Positions 1 to 5,593 of a stretch of 5,624 bases of DNA are shown piece after piece. Below the pieces are notes generated by a model. The model made no database searches. It had not been told where the DNA came from and saw only the letters and a list, made by a program, of their open reading frames with translations. The first letter of the stretch is position 1, and each line of letters begins with the position of its first letter. Position numbers and translations under genes: made by a program. The stretch comes from an uncultured Lachnospiraceae bacterium (GTDB lineage: Bacteria > Bacillota > Clostridia > Lachnospirales > Lachnospiraceae). The stretch lies in contig CALZEZ010000108.1 in the NCBI GenBank assembly GCA_945643825.1, forward strand, positions 1-5,624, in the 5' to 3' direction.

Positions 1-519
1 CCATCCCGAGACCGGTATACCGCTGCTTAAACTTCTGGTATCCCTGAAGCTTAAAAATAAGCTTCAGATTTTTGGCTTTCATGCGATTGTTAAGAAAGCC
101 GTAATAGCGGACTTTCTGGAATCCTGTTGGAAGCATATGCATAAGAAAACGTCTGATAAACTCCTCGTTGTTTAGGCTAATCGTGCGGCGGGGATCACCG
201 GGTTTTCTTCCACGGGAACTGAATGTTGTATGTGTATCCGTGACAGAAATGATTCTGCTGTTAGAGATGGCAACCTTGTGGGTATAACGCCCAAGATATT
301 CGATGGCATTTCCAAACCGTTGAAGGTCTCTTTAATATAAGGACACCAGTCTTTCTGATAGAGGGAGTCTTTATAAGTATTCCAACAAAAGAACGCTTCC
401 TGCCCGGAGAAAGAAAGGGGAACTTTCAGAACACCTGACCGGTACAAAGCATTCAGATGGTATAGGAATTTTCCCTTAAATGTAAACAGCCCAATAATTA
501 TGTCAACCATTTCAGACAT
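1..519 (-). pseudogene. IS91-family (Y2/HUH rolling-circle) transposase, C-terminal half, truncated and frameshifted
   Basis: Read on the minus strand, this is the C-terminal half of an IS91-type transposase, the single-strand nuclease of rolling-circle-like insertion sequences. The frame from 519 gives KGKFLYHLNALYRSG and then SLYQKDWCPYIKETFNG. It then loses the family pattern. From about 313 downward the next frame continues with FGNAIEYLGRYTHKVAISNS, EEFIRRFLMHMLPTGF and KVRYYGFLNNR, open to base 1. The YLGRY motif (284-298) matches the paired catalytic tyrosines (YxxxY) of the family. The switch fits loss of one base in the AAA run at 314-316. The N-terminal zinc-finger and HUH region is absent: a TAA stop lies four codons upstream of the ATG at 517-519, and similarity starts only at about the FKGKF segment. 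The C-terminus continues outside the window. It is a dead fragment; exact IS assignment is not possible from memory. Confidence 0.85.
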
Positions 520-797
520 TTTTCCCTTTTATTGCATTTCTGTCCCAGTAAATCCGCACTAATTGAACCAAATATCGAAAAAAATCCCAGTAAATTTCGA
601 AATCACTGGGACTTTTTCCTCGATAAAAGGAAAATCGTCCGAATTCATTGGAACTAAAACATGAAAAATGGCATAAAAATCTGAAAACCGCATTTTCGAA
701 ACGAAGTGGATTATAGAAGTTTTTTTGGCTATCGAAACGATTATTTACAGAAGAATAATTTACAAAAGGTCAGATGATATTGCGGATAAACTGATAT
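520..797. other. Gene-poor interval with short repeats
   Basis: I see no convincing gene in this 278-bp AT-rich stretch. A stop-free run on the plus strand (about 677-853) has no start codon with a ribosome binding site. What can be seen are three copies of a TCCCAGT-type motif (543-553, 585-595, and inverted at 605-611), several TCGAAA words (575, 597, 695, 733), and an imperfect 15-bp tandem duplication at 741-770. It separates the transposase remnant from the next reading frame and could include the truncation junction of the element. Confidence 0.5.
576..620. repeat. Inverted repeat / hairpin with A and T flanks, possible bidirectional terminator
   Basis: TCCCAGT (585-591) pairs with ACTGGGA (605-611). 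The stem extends outward through the A-run 579-583 against the T-run 613-617, with a mismatch at 584/612. The centre holds the palindrome ATTTCGAAAT (594-603). On the minus strand the hairpin is followed by seven Ts, on the plus strand it is followed by five, so it could terminate transcription in either direction. The 11-bp sequence TCCCAGTAAAT occurs again at 543-553, 42 bp away, so these may instead be end repeats of a mobile element. Confidence 0.5.
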
Positions 798-1139
798 ATG
801 GTCCTAAATCCTATAGAAATAGAAAAAACTTCTAAGGTCGTTACCGGCGACTCCAAAATGGTTGATCTTAAACCGGCTCGCTTAGAAGTTTATAATGCTA
901 AATTTTCAGATTTTCTTGGAGAAATCAAGAGAAATAATAAATACCAAAAAAGGAACCCTACTCCGGCGAAAGATGAAAAGCAAAATGTCTCATCGTTTAT
1001 ATTTTCGCAACGTAATGAACTAGAAGTAAAAATTCCTTTTCCTTGCAGGGGGCGAGCAAATCGGTGTTATCATGAAAATACTGAAATACAGGTAACAGAA
1101 CAGCGTTATTTATGCTGCGCGATAGGATCTGAAGGTTGA
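798..1139 (+). CDS. Hypothetical protein, possibly frameshifted
   Basis: I do not recognise this 113-residue frame. The first 80 or so codons read like real protein: charged, hydrophilic, no membrane segment or signal peptide, with stretches such as KPARLEVYNAKFSDFLGEI and RNELEVKIPFPC. The ATG directly follows an in-frame TGA, and no good ribosome binding site precedes it, so the start is uncertain. After the G5 run at 1048-1052 the frame turns into an unlikely Arg/Cys-rich tail. In the +1 frame the same DNA reads GEQIGVIMKILKYR and stops at 1093-1095. This suggests that one extra G disrupted a gene that ended there. It sits between two decayed loci, so it may be a pseudogene or a remnant of the same accessory segment. 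Confidence 0.35.
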   Translation: MVLNPIEIEKTSKVVTGDSKMVDLKPARLEVYNAKFSDFLGEIKRNNKYQKRNPTPAKDEKQNVSSFIFSQRNELEVKIPFPCRGRANRCYHENTEIQVTEQRYLCCAIGSEG

Positions 1140-1147
1140 GGTGCCGG

Positions 1148-2697
1148 GTGAAAAGAAGAATGCATTAGATATCATACAAAAGAATAGTGGCTGCCTTTCT
1201 TACTATTGTGGTGCTTTTTTGCCTTTGGGATGGGAATGAAGCGCATGCGCAGGGCCAGGAAGAGAATGAAAAAATAGTCCGCGTTGGCTGGTATCAAAGT
1301 GATATGTTTCAAGAAGGTATCTCCGACGAACAGATTAAGAGCGGCTATTGCTACGACTATTTGCAAAAAGTGTCAGACTATACAAACTGGGAATATGAAT
1401 ATGTGTATGGTAGCCGGACAGGTTGACATGGCCTTTCCTGTTTATGGTAATCTATGGGAACTGGAGTAAAATAAGATTGACGCATCTACAGCGGTGGTAC
1501 AGGGCAGTGAGTGCTTTGTATTTAAAGGTACATATGATAAGAATAAGATCCGTTTGATTGCAGTCAACGAAAACAACCAGATGCAGATTGCATACTGCAA
1601 AAAAAATTTTCCGGATGTTGAGCTGGTGTATTGTGGCTCCATTGAAGAGTGTCTGTCTGAAGTTATGCAAGGAAAAGCGGATGGAACCATCATCAATACG
1701 CTTCGTACGGAACTTGTTACAGGGAATACAAAATACAAAGGTCTGTCTTGCGTCCAGCTAAAGGGAGATGACAGCAGATGCTTTGGGGTCAATGAAGATA
1801 ACACGGAACTGATTTTGATTCTAAACCGTGGTCTTAGAATCATTGGCGCATCCTTTGGAATGGAAAGTTCATACAAATATATGGAGAAATTCTATATTCC
1901 AAACTTTGGCGATTTCTTTCTGAAAAATATTAACATTTTCCTGCCGATGCTGTTATTGGTAGTGGGAGGAATTATTCTTTTGCTGGCAGTGAGCCTACAT
2001 CGAAAAGCCATTCAGGTTAGCGAAAAGGAGACTCATATCAGGCAGGTACAGACGCTCAACGAGGAGCTCAATGAACTGCGACGCAAAGCAGATGCTGCGA
2101 ATGAAGCAAAGACCAAATTTTTATACGATATGTCCCATGATATTCGTACACCGATGAATGCGATTCTGGGTTTCACCGGACTTATGGAAAAGAATCTTGA
2201 CAATCCGGAAATCCTAAGAGATGAGCTTGGGAAAGTAAAATTATCAGGCGAATATCTGCTCACTCTGATTAACAATATGCTGGAGATTGCCAGAATTGAC
2301 AGTGGAAAAGAAGAGCTAAACGAAGTCTTTGTGGATCTGGAGGACGAAACGTATTCCGTAATCCCTGTTTTTGAACAGGAAATACAGAGACAAAATCTGA
2401 CGGTCACCAAGGAGATACATGTCCGGAACAGATATATATATGCTGACAGACAGGGAAGCAGACTATTATGATCTGATTTTAATGGATATTCAGATGCCGA
2501 ATCTCAATGGATATGAAGCAACGAAAAAAATCCGTATGCTTCCGGATCCAATAAAATCCAAAATACCGATTATCGCCATGACGGCCAATGCCTTTGATGA
2601 GGATAAGAAGAATGCCCTGGATGCCGGAATGAATGGACATCTGGCAAAACCAATTGAGATTCCGAAGCTCGTAGAAATGTTGGGGGAGTGCTTATGA
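1148..2697 (+). pseudogene. Hybrid sensor histidine kinase with solute-binding-protein-like sensor, multiply disrupted
   Basis: The pieces together outline one membrane hybrid kinase. A GTG at 1148, preceded by GAGGTG, opens MKRRMH. A TAG at 1166-1168 then interrupts the frame, which continues with ISYKR, a signal peptide or first membrane segment (IVAAFLTIVVLFCLW) and an SBP_bac_3-like sensor start (KIVRVGWYQSDMFQEG). Near 1411-1415 the frame jumps from YVYGS to AGQVDMAFPVYG, which fits a small deletion. A TAA at 1467-1469 interrupts ELE/NKIDAS. From 1470 to 2471 the sensor is completed. A transmembrane helix follows (about 1930-2005), then a coiled coil and a HisKA domain with the phospho-accepting histidine in MSHDIRTPMNAI (His codon 2136-2138). 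After YIYADRQ (about 2450) the whole HATPase_c domain and the first half of the receiver are missing. The rest of the receiver follows in another frame up to 2697. Without the ATPase it cannot autophosphorylate. Ligand unknown. Confidence 0.88.
2419..2697 (+). CDS. Residual receiver-domain fragment of the broken kinase, open from an internal ATG
   Basis: This open frame inside the kinase pseudogene encodes 92 residues. After about a dozen out-of-frame residues it reads EADYYDLILMDIQMPNLNGY, the phosphoacceptor region of a response-regulator receiver domain (Asp23). The switch residue Thr55 (AMTAN), Lys77 (LAKPIE) and the normal C-terminal helix follow. The N-terminal strand with the acidic pair that binds magnesium is gone, so phosphorylation is unlikely. 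The ATG at 2419 follows AAGGAG (2409-2414) at only 4 nt. This gives it a chance ribosome binding site within sequence that originally coded TKEIH in the other frame. It may be translated, but it is best read as a decay product, not as a functional gene. Confidence 0.4.
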   Translation: MSGTDIYMLTDREADYYDLILMDIQMPNLNGYEATKKIRMLPDPIKSKIPIIAMTANAFDEDKKNALDAGMNGHLAKPIEIPKLVEMLGECL

Positions 2698-2753
2698 AGG
2701 ATGCTCCGTAAATAAAAAATGAATTGCCCGATACATTATTGATCATAAATATA

Positions 2754-2782
2754 TTGCATTATTTGTGCTTAAGTGTTATATT
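2754..2782 (+). promoter_or_regulatory. Candidate sigma-A promoter of the argS leader, extended -10
   Basis: TTGCAT (2754-2759) is spaced 17 bp from TATATT (2777-2782). The -10 element is preceded by TGT, giving an extended -10 (TGnTATATT). Transcription would start near 2789, about 25 nt before the leader-peptide ATG. The -35 match is weak (TTG only), which an extended -10 can compensate for. No terminator is visible between the kinase pseudogene and this site. Confidence 0.6.
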
Positions 2783-2813
2783 CCTAGCTATACACATAAA
2801 GAGGATAAAAAAT

Positions 2814-2873
2814 ATGAACACATTCTATGTTAACAGTTTGAGACGCAGAGAAAGAAGACGTAAGCTCTTGTAA
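2814..2873 (+). CDS. Arginine-rich leader peptide upstream of argS
   Basis: A 19-codon frame encodes MNTFYVNSLRRRERRRKLL and stops with TAA. Six of seven consecutive codons (10-12 and 14-16) are arginine: AGA CGC AGA, a Glu codon, then AGA AGA CGT. The ribosome binding site AAAGAGG (2798-2804) lies 9 nt before the ATG, and a candidate promoter lies just upstream. The codons from the third Arg onward form the 5' arm of a long hairpin, and a terminator plus argS follow. The function inferred is that of a stalling sensor: scarcity of charged arginyl-tRNA would stop the ribosome on this run. The peptide itself probably has no other role. It is an arginine-for-tryptophan analogue of the trp or his leader peptides, placed before the cognate synthetase gene. 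Confidence 0.85.
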   Translation: MNTFYVNSLRRRERRRKLL

Positions 2874-2917
2874 TCATTGTTTTCCGCATGGTTGCAAGGG
2901 ATGTACGTCTTGTTTCT
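2849..2917 (+). promoter_or_regulatory. Attenuator hairpin 1:2 covering the Arg codons
   Basis: The leader RNA can fold into a long stem. AGAAA-g-AAGACGTA (2849-2862) pairs with TACGTCTT-g-TTTCT (2904-2917), 13 pairs with one G-G mismatch. After a small internal loop, 2865-2877 pairs with 2888-2900 (13 pairs including G-U), with loop 2878-2887. The 5' arm contains the last Arg codons and the leader stop codon, so a translating or stalled ribosome would block the stem. Its 3' end overlaps the proposed antiterminator by three bases (2915-2917). The pairing is visible; the role is inferred. Confidence 0.7.
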
Positions 2918-2963
2918 GTGCGGTTGCTGTTTATAGATAGTGTAGATGCAGAACCGTAATAGA
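2915..2963 (+). promoter_or_regulatory. Candidate antiterminator of the argS attenuator
   Basis: CGGTT-g-CTG (2921-2929) is complementary to CAGAACCG (2949-2956), with one bulged G. Pairing can extend through 2919-2920 with 2957-2958 and, after a small internal loop, 2915-2917 with 2961-2963. This pairing uses up most of the 5' arm of the terminator (2950-2969), so the two structures exclude each other. Its stability relative to the terminator was not calculated. Confidence 0.6.
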
Positions 2964-3001
2964 TTTGGCGAAAAGCTGATTCCGTTGCGGTTCTTTTTTT
3001 T
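2950..3001 (+). terminator. Rho-independent terminator (attenuator) before argS
   Basis: Stem 2950-2969 pairs with 2975-2994 around loop GAAAA (2970-2974). The base AGAACCG/CGGTTCT is perfect. There are about 18 pairs in total, some of them G-U, with mismatches at 2961/2983 and 2964/2980. A run of eight Ts (2994-3001) follows directly. It lies between the leader peptide and argS, 30 bp before the argS start, so read-through must be permitted for expression. That position is the mark of an attenuator rather than of a gene-end terminator. Confidence 0.9.
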
Positions 3002-3031
3002 ATCCAATTACAAATAGGAATGGAGGCTGCT

Positions 3032-4729
3032 ATGAAAAAGAAGATTTGTCATTATTTGTCGGATGTATTGTTGGAAATGCCGGAAGAAGAATTGTTGAAG
3101 CTGGTGGAGATTCCGCCAGAAGAAAAAATGGGAGATTTAGCGTTGCCTTGCTTTACGATGGCAAAGAAAATGCGTAAGAATCCAATGCAAATTGCAGCTG
3201 AACTGGTAGAAAAGCTGAATGAACAGAAAGAATTGTTGGGGATTGAAAAAGCAGAGAACATAGGTGCATATTGCAACATTCACTTGAAACGTGATTTGTT
3301 TGTTAAAAAGTGCATGGAAAAGCTGCAGACAGATAATTATGGTGTAACAAAAAGCGGCGTGGGAAAAACGATTTGTATGGATTATTCATCTCCGAATATT
3401 GCAAAGAACTTTCATGTGGGACATTTGCGGACTACTGTGATTGGAAATTCACTGTATAAGATTTATCAGAAATTGGGATATGATGTGGTTCGCATCAATC
3501 ACCTGGGCGACTGGGGAACTCAGTTTGGTAAATTGATAGTCGCATACAAATTGTGGAGCAGTGAGGAGCTGGTAAAAGAAAAAGGGATTGAAGAGCTACT
3601 GCGCATTTACGTGAAGTTTAGTGCGGAATCAGAGAAGAATAAAGATTTAATTGTAGAGGCACGCGAATGGTTCGTGAAAATGGAACAAGATGATCGAGAG
3701 GCGCTGGAAATCTGGAACTGGTTTAAAGAGATCAGTATGGTTGAGTTTGAGCGTATCTATGATCTGCTTGGAATATCTTTTGATTCTTATTTGGGTGAGA
3801 GCTTTTATCGTGACAAGGTGCCTGCATTAGTTGAAGAATTAAAGGAAAAAGGTCTATTGGTTGAAAGCCAGGGCGCACAGGTAATTGATTTGCAAGAGTA
3901 TGATATGCCGCCGTGTCTTATTACAAAGAGTGATGGAGGTTCCATTTATCATTCTCGTGATATTGCTGCGATACTGTATCGGAAAGAGCAATATCATTTT
4001 GATAAATGCTTATATGTAACCGGATTAGAACAGTCGCTTCATTTCAAACAGATTTTCAAGGCAATTGAAGTGATGGGATACGATTGGGCTGATGGATTGG
4101 TCCATGTTCCGTATGGTTTAGTGAGTTTGGCAGGAGAAAAGCTTTCCACACGAGGCGGAAATATCATTTATGCAGAGGATATTTTGAAAGAAGCAATTGA
4201 ACGTGCGTACAACGCCATACTGGAGAAAAATCCTCTGTTGAAGGATAAGGAAGAAATTGCAAAGAAGGTTGGTGTCGGAGCAATCATCTTCCATGATCTA
4301 TTCAATCAGCGAATCAAAAATGTGGATTTCTCCTGGAAGGAAGTCCTGAATTTTGACGGTACGACAGGACCCTATGCACAGTATACGTATGTCCGTGCAA
4401 AAAGCGTGTTGCGAAAATATGGAAAACCAGTAGAAGTTAATGAGATAGATTGTGCGGTATTAACGGATGATGTATCATTTAATTTGATAAAAGTGCTGGA
4501 AGCATATGAGGATGCAGTTATAAATGCCGCAGAAAAGAATGAGCCATCTATAGTGGCAAGGTATGTGATATCATTGGCAGCTGCATTTAACAAGTTCTAC
4601 CATGATTGTTCTATTCTACAAGCCGATGAAAAAGAGAAAAGGGCACGCCTGCTTTTGGTGGATATCGTGCAGAAGGTGTTGTGTGAGGCGTGTGGATTGT
4701 TGGGAATGGAATGTCCGGAAGAGATGTAA
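3032..4729 (+). CDS. argS: Arginyl-tRNA synthetase
   Basis: This cytoplasmic class I synthetase charges tRNA-Arg with arginine using ATP, and its 565 residues are normal for the family. Domains in order are the ArgRS N-terminal additional domain (about 5-95), the Rossmann catalytic domain (about 100-430) and the DALR anticodon-binding helical domain (about 445-565, starting near TGPYAQYTYVRAKSVL). The HIGH signature is FHVGHLRTT (HVGH 128-131), followed by the family block GDWGTQFG (159-166). The KMSKS-equivalent is KLSTRGGN (KLSTR 370-374). I chose the ATG at 3032 because GGAGG (3022-3026) lies 5 nt before it. An in-frame ATG at 3020 overlaps that site and has no usable one of its own. The gene looks intact. 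It lies behind an Arg-codon leader and terminator, so expression is probably tuned to arginyl-tRNA levels. A metallo-hydrolase gene follows after 34 bp. Confidence 0.97.
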   Translation: MKKKICHYLSDVLLEMPEEELLKLVEIPPEEKMGDLALPCFTMAKKMRKNPMQIAAELVEKLNEQKELLGIEKAENIGAYCNIHLKRDLFVKKCMEKLQTDNYGVTKSGVGKTICMDYSSPNIAKNFHVGHLRTTVIGNSLYKIYQKLGYDVVRINHLGDWGTQFGKLIVAYKLWSSEELVKEKGIEELLRIYVKFSAESEKNKDLIVEAREWFVKMEQDDREALEIWNWFKEISMVEFERIYDLLGISFDSYLGESFYRDKVPALVEELKEKGLLVESQGAQVIDLQEYDMPPCLITKSDGGSIYHSRDIAAILYRKEQYHFDKCLYVTGLEQSLHFKQIFKAIEVMGYDWADGLVHVPYGLVSLAGEKLSTRGGNIIYAEDILKEAIERAYNAILEKNPLLKDKEEIAKKVGVGAIIFHDLFNQRIKNVDFSWKEVLNFDGTTGPYAQYTYVRAKSVLRKYGKPVEVNEIDCAVLTDDVSFNLIKVLEAYEDAVINAAEKNEPSIVARYVISLAAAFNKFYHDCSILQADEKEKRARLLLVDIVQKVLCEACGLLGMECPEEM

Positions 4730-4763
4730 TGCATTCTTGTTGCGTCAAAGTGAGGAGAGAATA

Positions 4764-5447
4764 ATGCTTGACAGATTATATGCCATTCAGTATGGAAAAG
4801 GTTTTAAATATGGAGACCCTGGTTTTGCCTTCCTGTATTATCTTGCTAAGGTAGGGACGAAATGTGTTTTGATTGATACCGGTTTTTCTTCTCCGGAGCT
4901 TGCAAGGAATATGGGAATCACAATGCTTCCGATAAGAAATGAGATTCAAGCGATAGTAACGCCGGAGCAGATAAGTGATATTCTCATAACGCACAGTCAC
5001 TGGGATCATATTGATGACATAGATAAGTATACAAATGCGCGGATTTACCTGTCTCAGAAGACCTTTGATAAGGCAGCGTCGGAGAACTGCGAGAGTACTC
5101 GAAGATGCTTACATGACGCACTGGCAAATAACCGTATTTGTATTATCTCATCAGGCTGGAAGCTGCTAGACACAATCACATATGAAGCGGTTGGTGGTCA
5201 CACTGAGGATTCAGGAGTCTTCTTCTTCGAGCATGGAGATAAGAAGTACTGTATTACCGGAGATGAGTGCTTCTCAATAGACTATTTTAGAAGTAACATT
5301 GCAATCGATAATGCGTATGATGTTGGGAAGAATGTCCGGTTTACAAACCGATGCAATGAGGCGGGTGTGATTCCGCTTCCGTCTCATGACGGGTCAGTTT
5401 TACTTCGATACAGTCTGGGATCGGAGAACATTGCTCAGATTGTGTAA
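4764..5447 (+). CDS. Metallo-beta-lactamase-fold hydrolase, lactonase-like
   Basis: This 227-residue protein belongs to the zinc-dependent MBL-fold hydrolases. The full ligand set is visible: HSHWDH at 77-82 (H77, H79, D81, H82), GGHTEDS (H146), TGDE (D167) and PSHDGS (H208). The pattern HxHxDH-H-D-H suits a dinuclear site as in AHL-lactonase-like members, but the substrate cannot be told from this. There is no signal peptide, so it is cytoplasmic. The ATG at 4764 is chosen because GAGGAG (4752-4757) lies 6 nt upstream. The frame is also open leftwards to 4602, but that would overlap argS and adds an unlikely Cys/Trp/Arg-rich segment. The 34-bp gap after argS has no terminator, so the two are probably co-transcribed under the argS attenuator. 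Whether it has any role in arginine or tRNA biology is unknown. Confidence 0.9.
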   Translation: MLDRLYAIQYGKGFKYGDPGFAFLYYLAKVGTKCVLIDTGFSSPELARNMGITMLPIRNEIQAIVTPEQISDILITHSHWDHIDDIDKYTNARIYLSQKTFDKAASENCESTRRCLHDALANNRICIISSGWKLLDTITYEAVGGHTEDSGVFFFEHGDKKYCITGDECFSIDYFRSNIAIDNAYDVGKNVRFTNRCNEAGVIPLPSHDGSVLLRYSLGSENIAQIV

Positions 5448-5450
5448 GTA

Positions 5451-5481
5451 TTGACATCTGATGTGTCCAGTGATAAGTAAT
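5451..5481 (+). promoter_or_regulatory. Possible promoter for a gene beyond the right edge
   Basis: TTGACA (5451-5456) is a perfect -35 hexamer just after the hydrolase stop codon. The downstream candidates for a -10 are poor: GATAAG at 15 bp or AGTAAT at 19 bp. TTGAC words are also part of the repeat cluster that follows, so the match may be fortuitous. Confidence 0.25.
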
Positions 5482-5498
5482 CAGTTTAATTTGTAGTA

Positions 5499-5524
5499 TG
5501 GTCAAAGGTCATGACCATTGACCA
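5499..5524. repeat. 26-bp near-perfect palindrome, GGTCAA/TTGACC type
   Basis: TGGTCAA and TTGACCA flank the perfect 10-bp palindrome GGTCATGACC (5507-5516). The only non-complementary pair is A5506/A5517. The nested symmetry (outer GGTCAA, inner GGTCAT) looks like an operator for a dimeric or tetrameric regulator, or like part of an element end. It lies about 52 bp after the hydrolase stop codon, in DNA without genes. Confidence 0.75.
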
Positions 5525-5558
5525 AACCTTCTAAAAACCGCATAAAATCAAGGAATAT

Positions 5559-5588
5559 TAGAGGTCAACGCAATTGACCTCTATTTTT
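5559..5588 (+). terminator. Hairpin with T-tract, probable terminator of the argS-hydrolase operon
   Basis: TAGAGGTCAA (5559-5568) pairs perfectly with TTGACCTCTA (5574-5583) around loop CGCAA, and five Ts follow (5584-5588). The stem is 10 bp but only moderately GC-rich, so termination strength is uncertain. It is built on the same GGTCAA/TTGACC core as the neighbouring palindromes, so it may have a second role. Confidence 0.6.
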
Positions 5589-5593
5589 GCGTG

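Noticed and set aside
1442..1876. Minus-strand 144-codon frame within the kinase pseudogene
   Set aside because: It is antisense to clearly recognisable sensor-domain coding sequence, and its Ser/Leu-rich translation is typical of a shadow frame.
2790..3001. T-box riboswitch before argS
   Set aside because: The position and the terminator would suit one, but I see no AGGGTGGNACCGCG-type T-box sequence with a TGGN bulge. The 5' part of the leader is a translated-looking frame with a ribosome binding site and Arg codons instead of a Stem I specifier domain. A covariance-model scan would settle it.
2825..3007. Minus-strand 60-codon frame across the argS leader
   Set aside because: It is the antisense of the leader hairpins and terminator and has no supported start. 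The plus strand explains this sequence fully.
3020..3031. Earlier ATG for argS at 3020
   Set aside because: The ATG overlaps the GGAGG that serves the start at 3032 and has only AGG directly abutting it.
4602..4763. Longer N-terminus for the MBL-fold hydrolase
   Set aside because: It would overlap argS by 128 bp in another frame and encode a Cys/Trp/Arg-rich stretch unlike the family. The ATG at 4764 has a strong ribosome binding site and starts directly at the expected domain.
5500..5523. CtsR heat-shock operator
   Set aside because: GGTCAAA is present, but CtsR sites are direct heptad repeats separated by 3 bp. Here the units are inverted and abutting.
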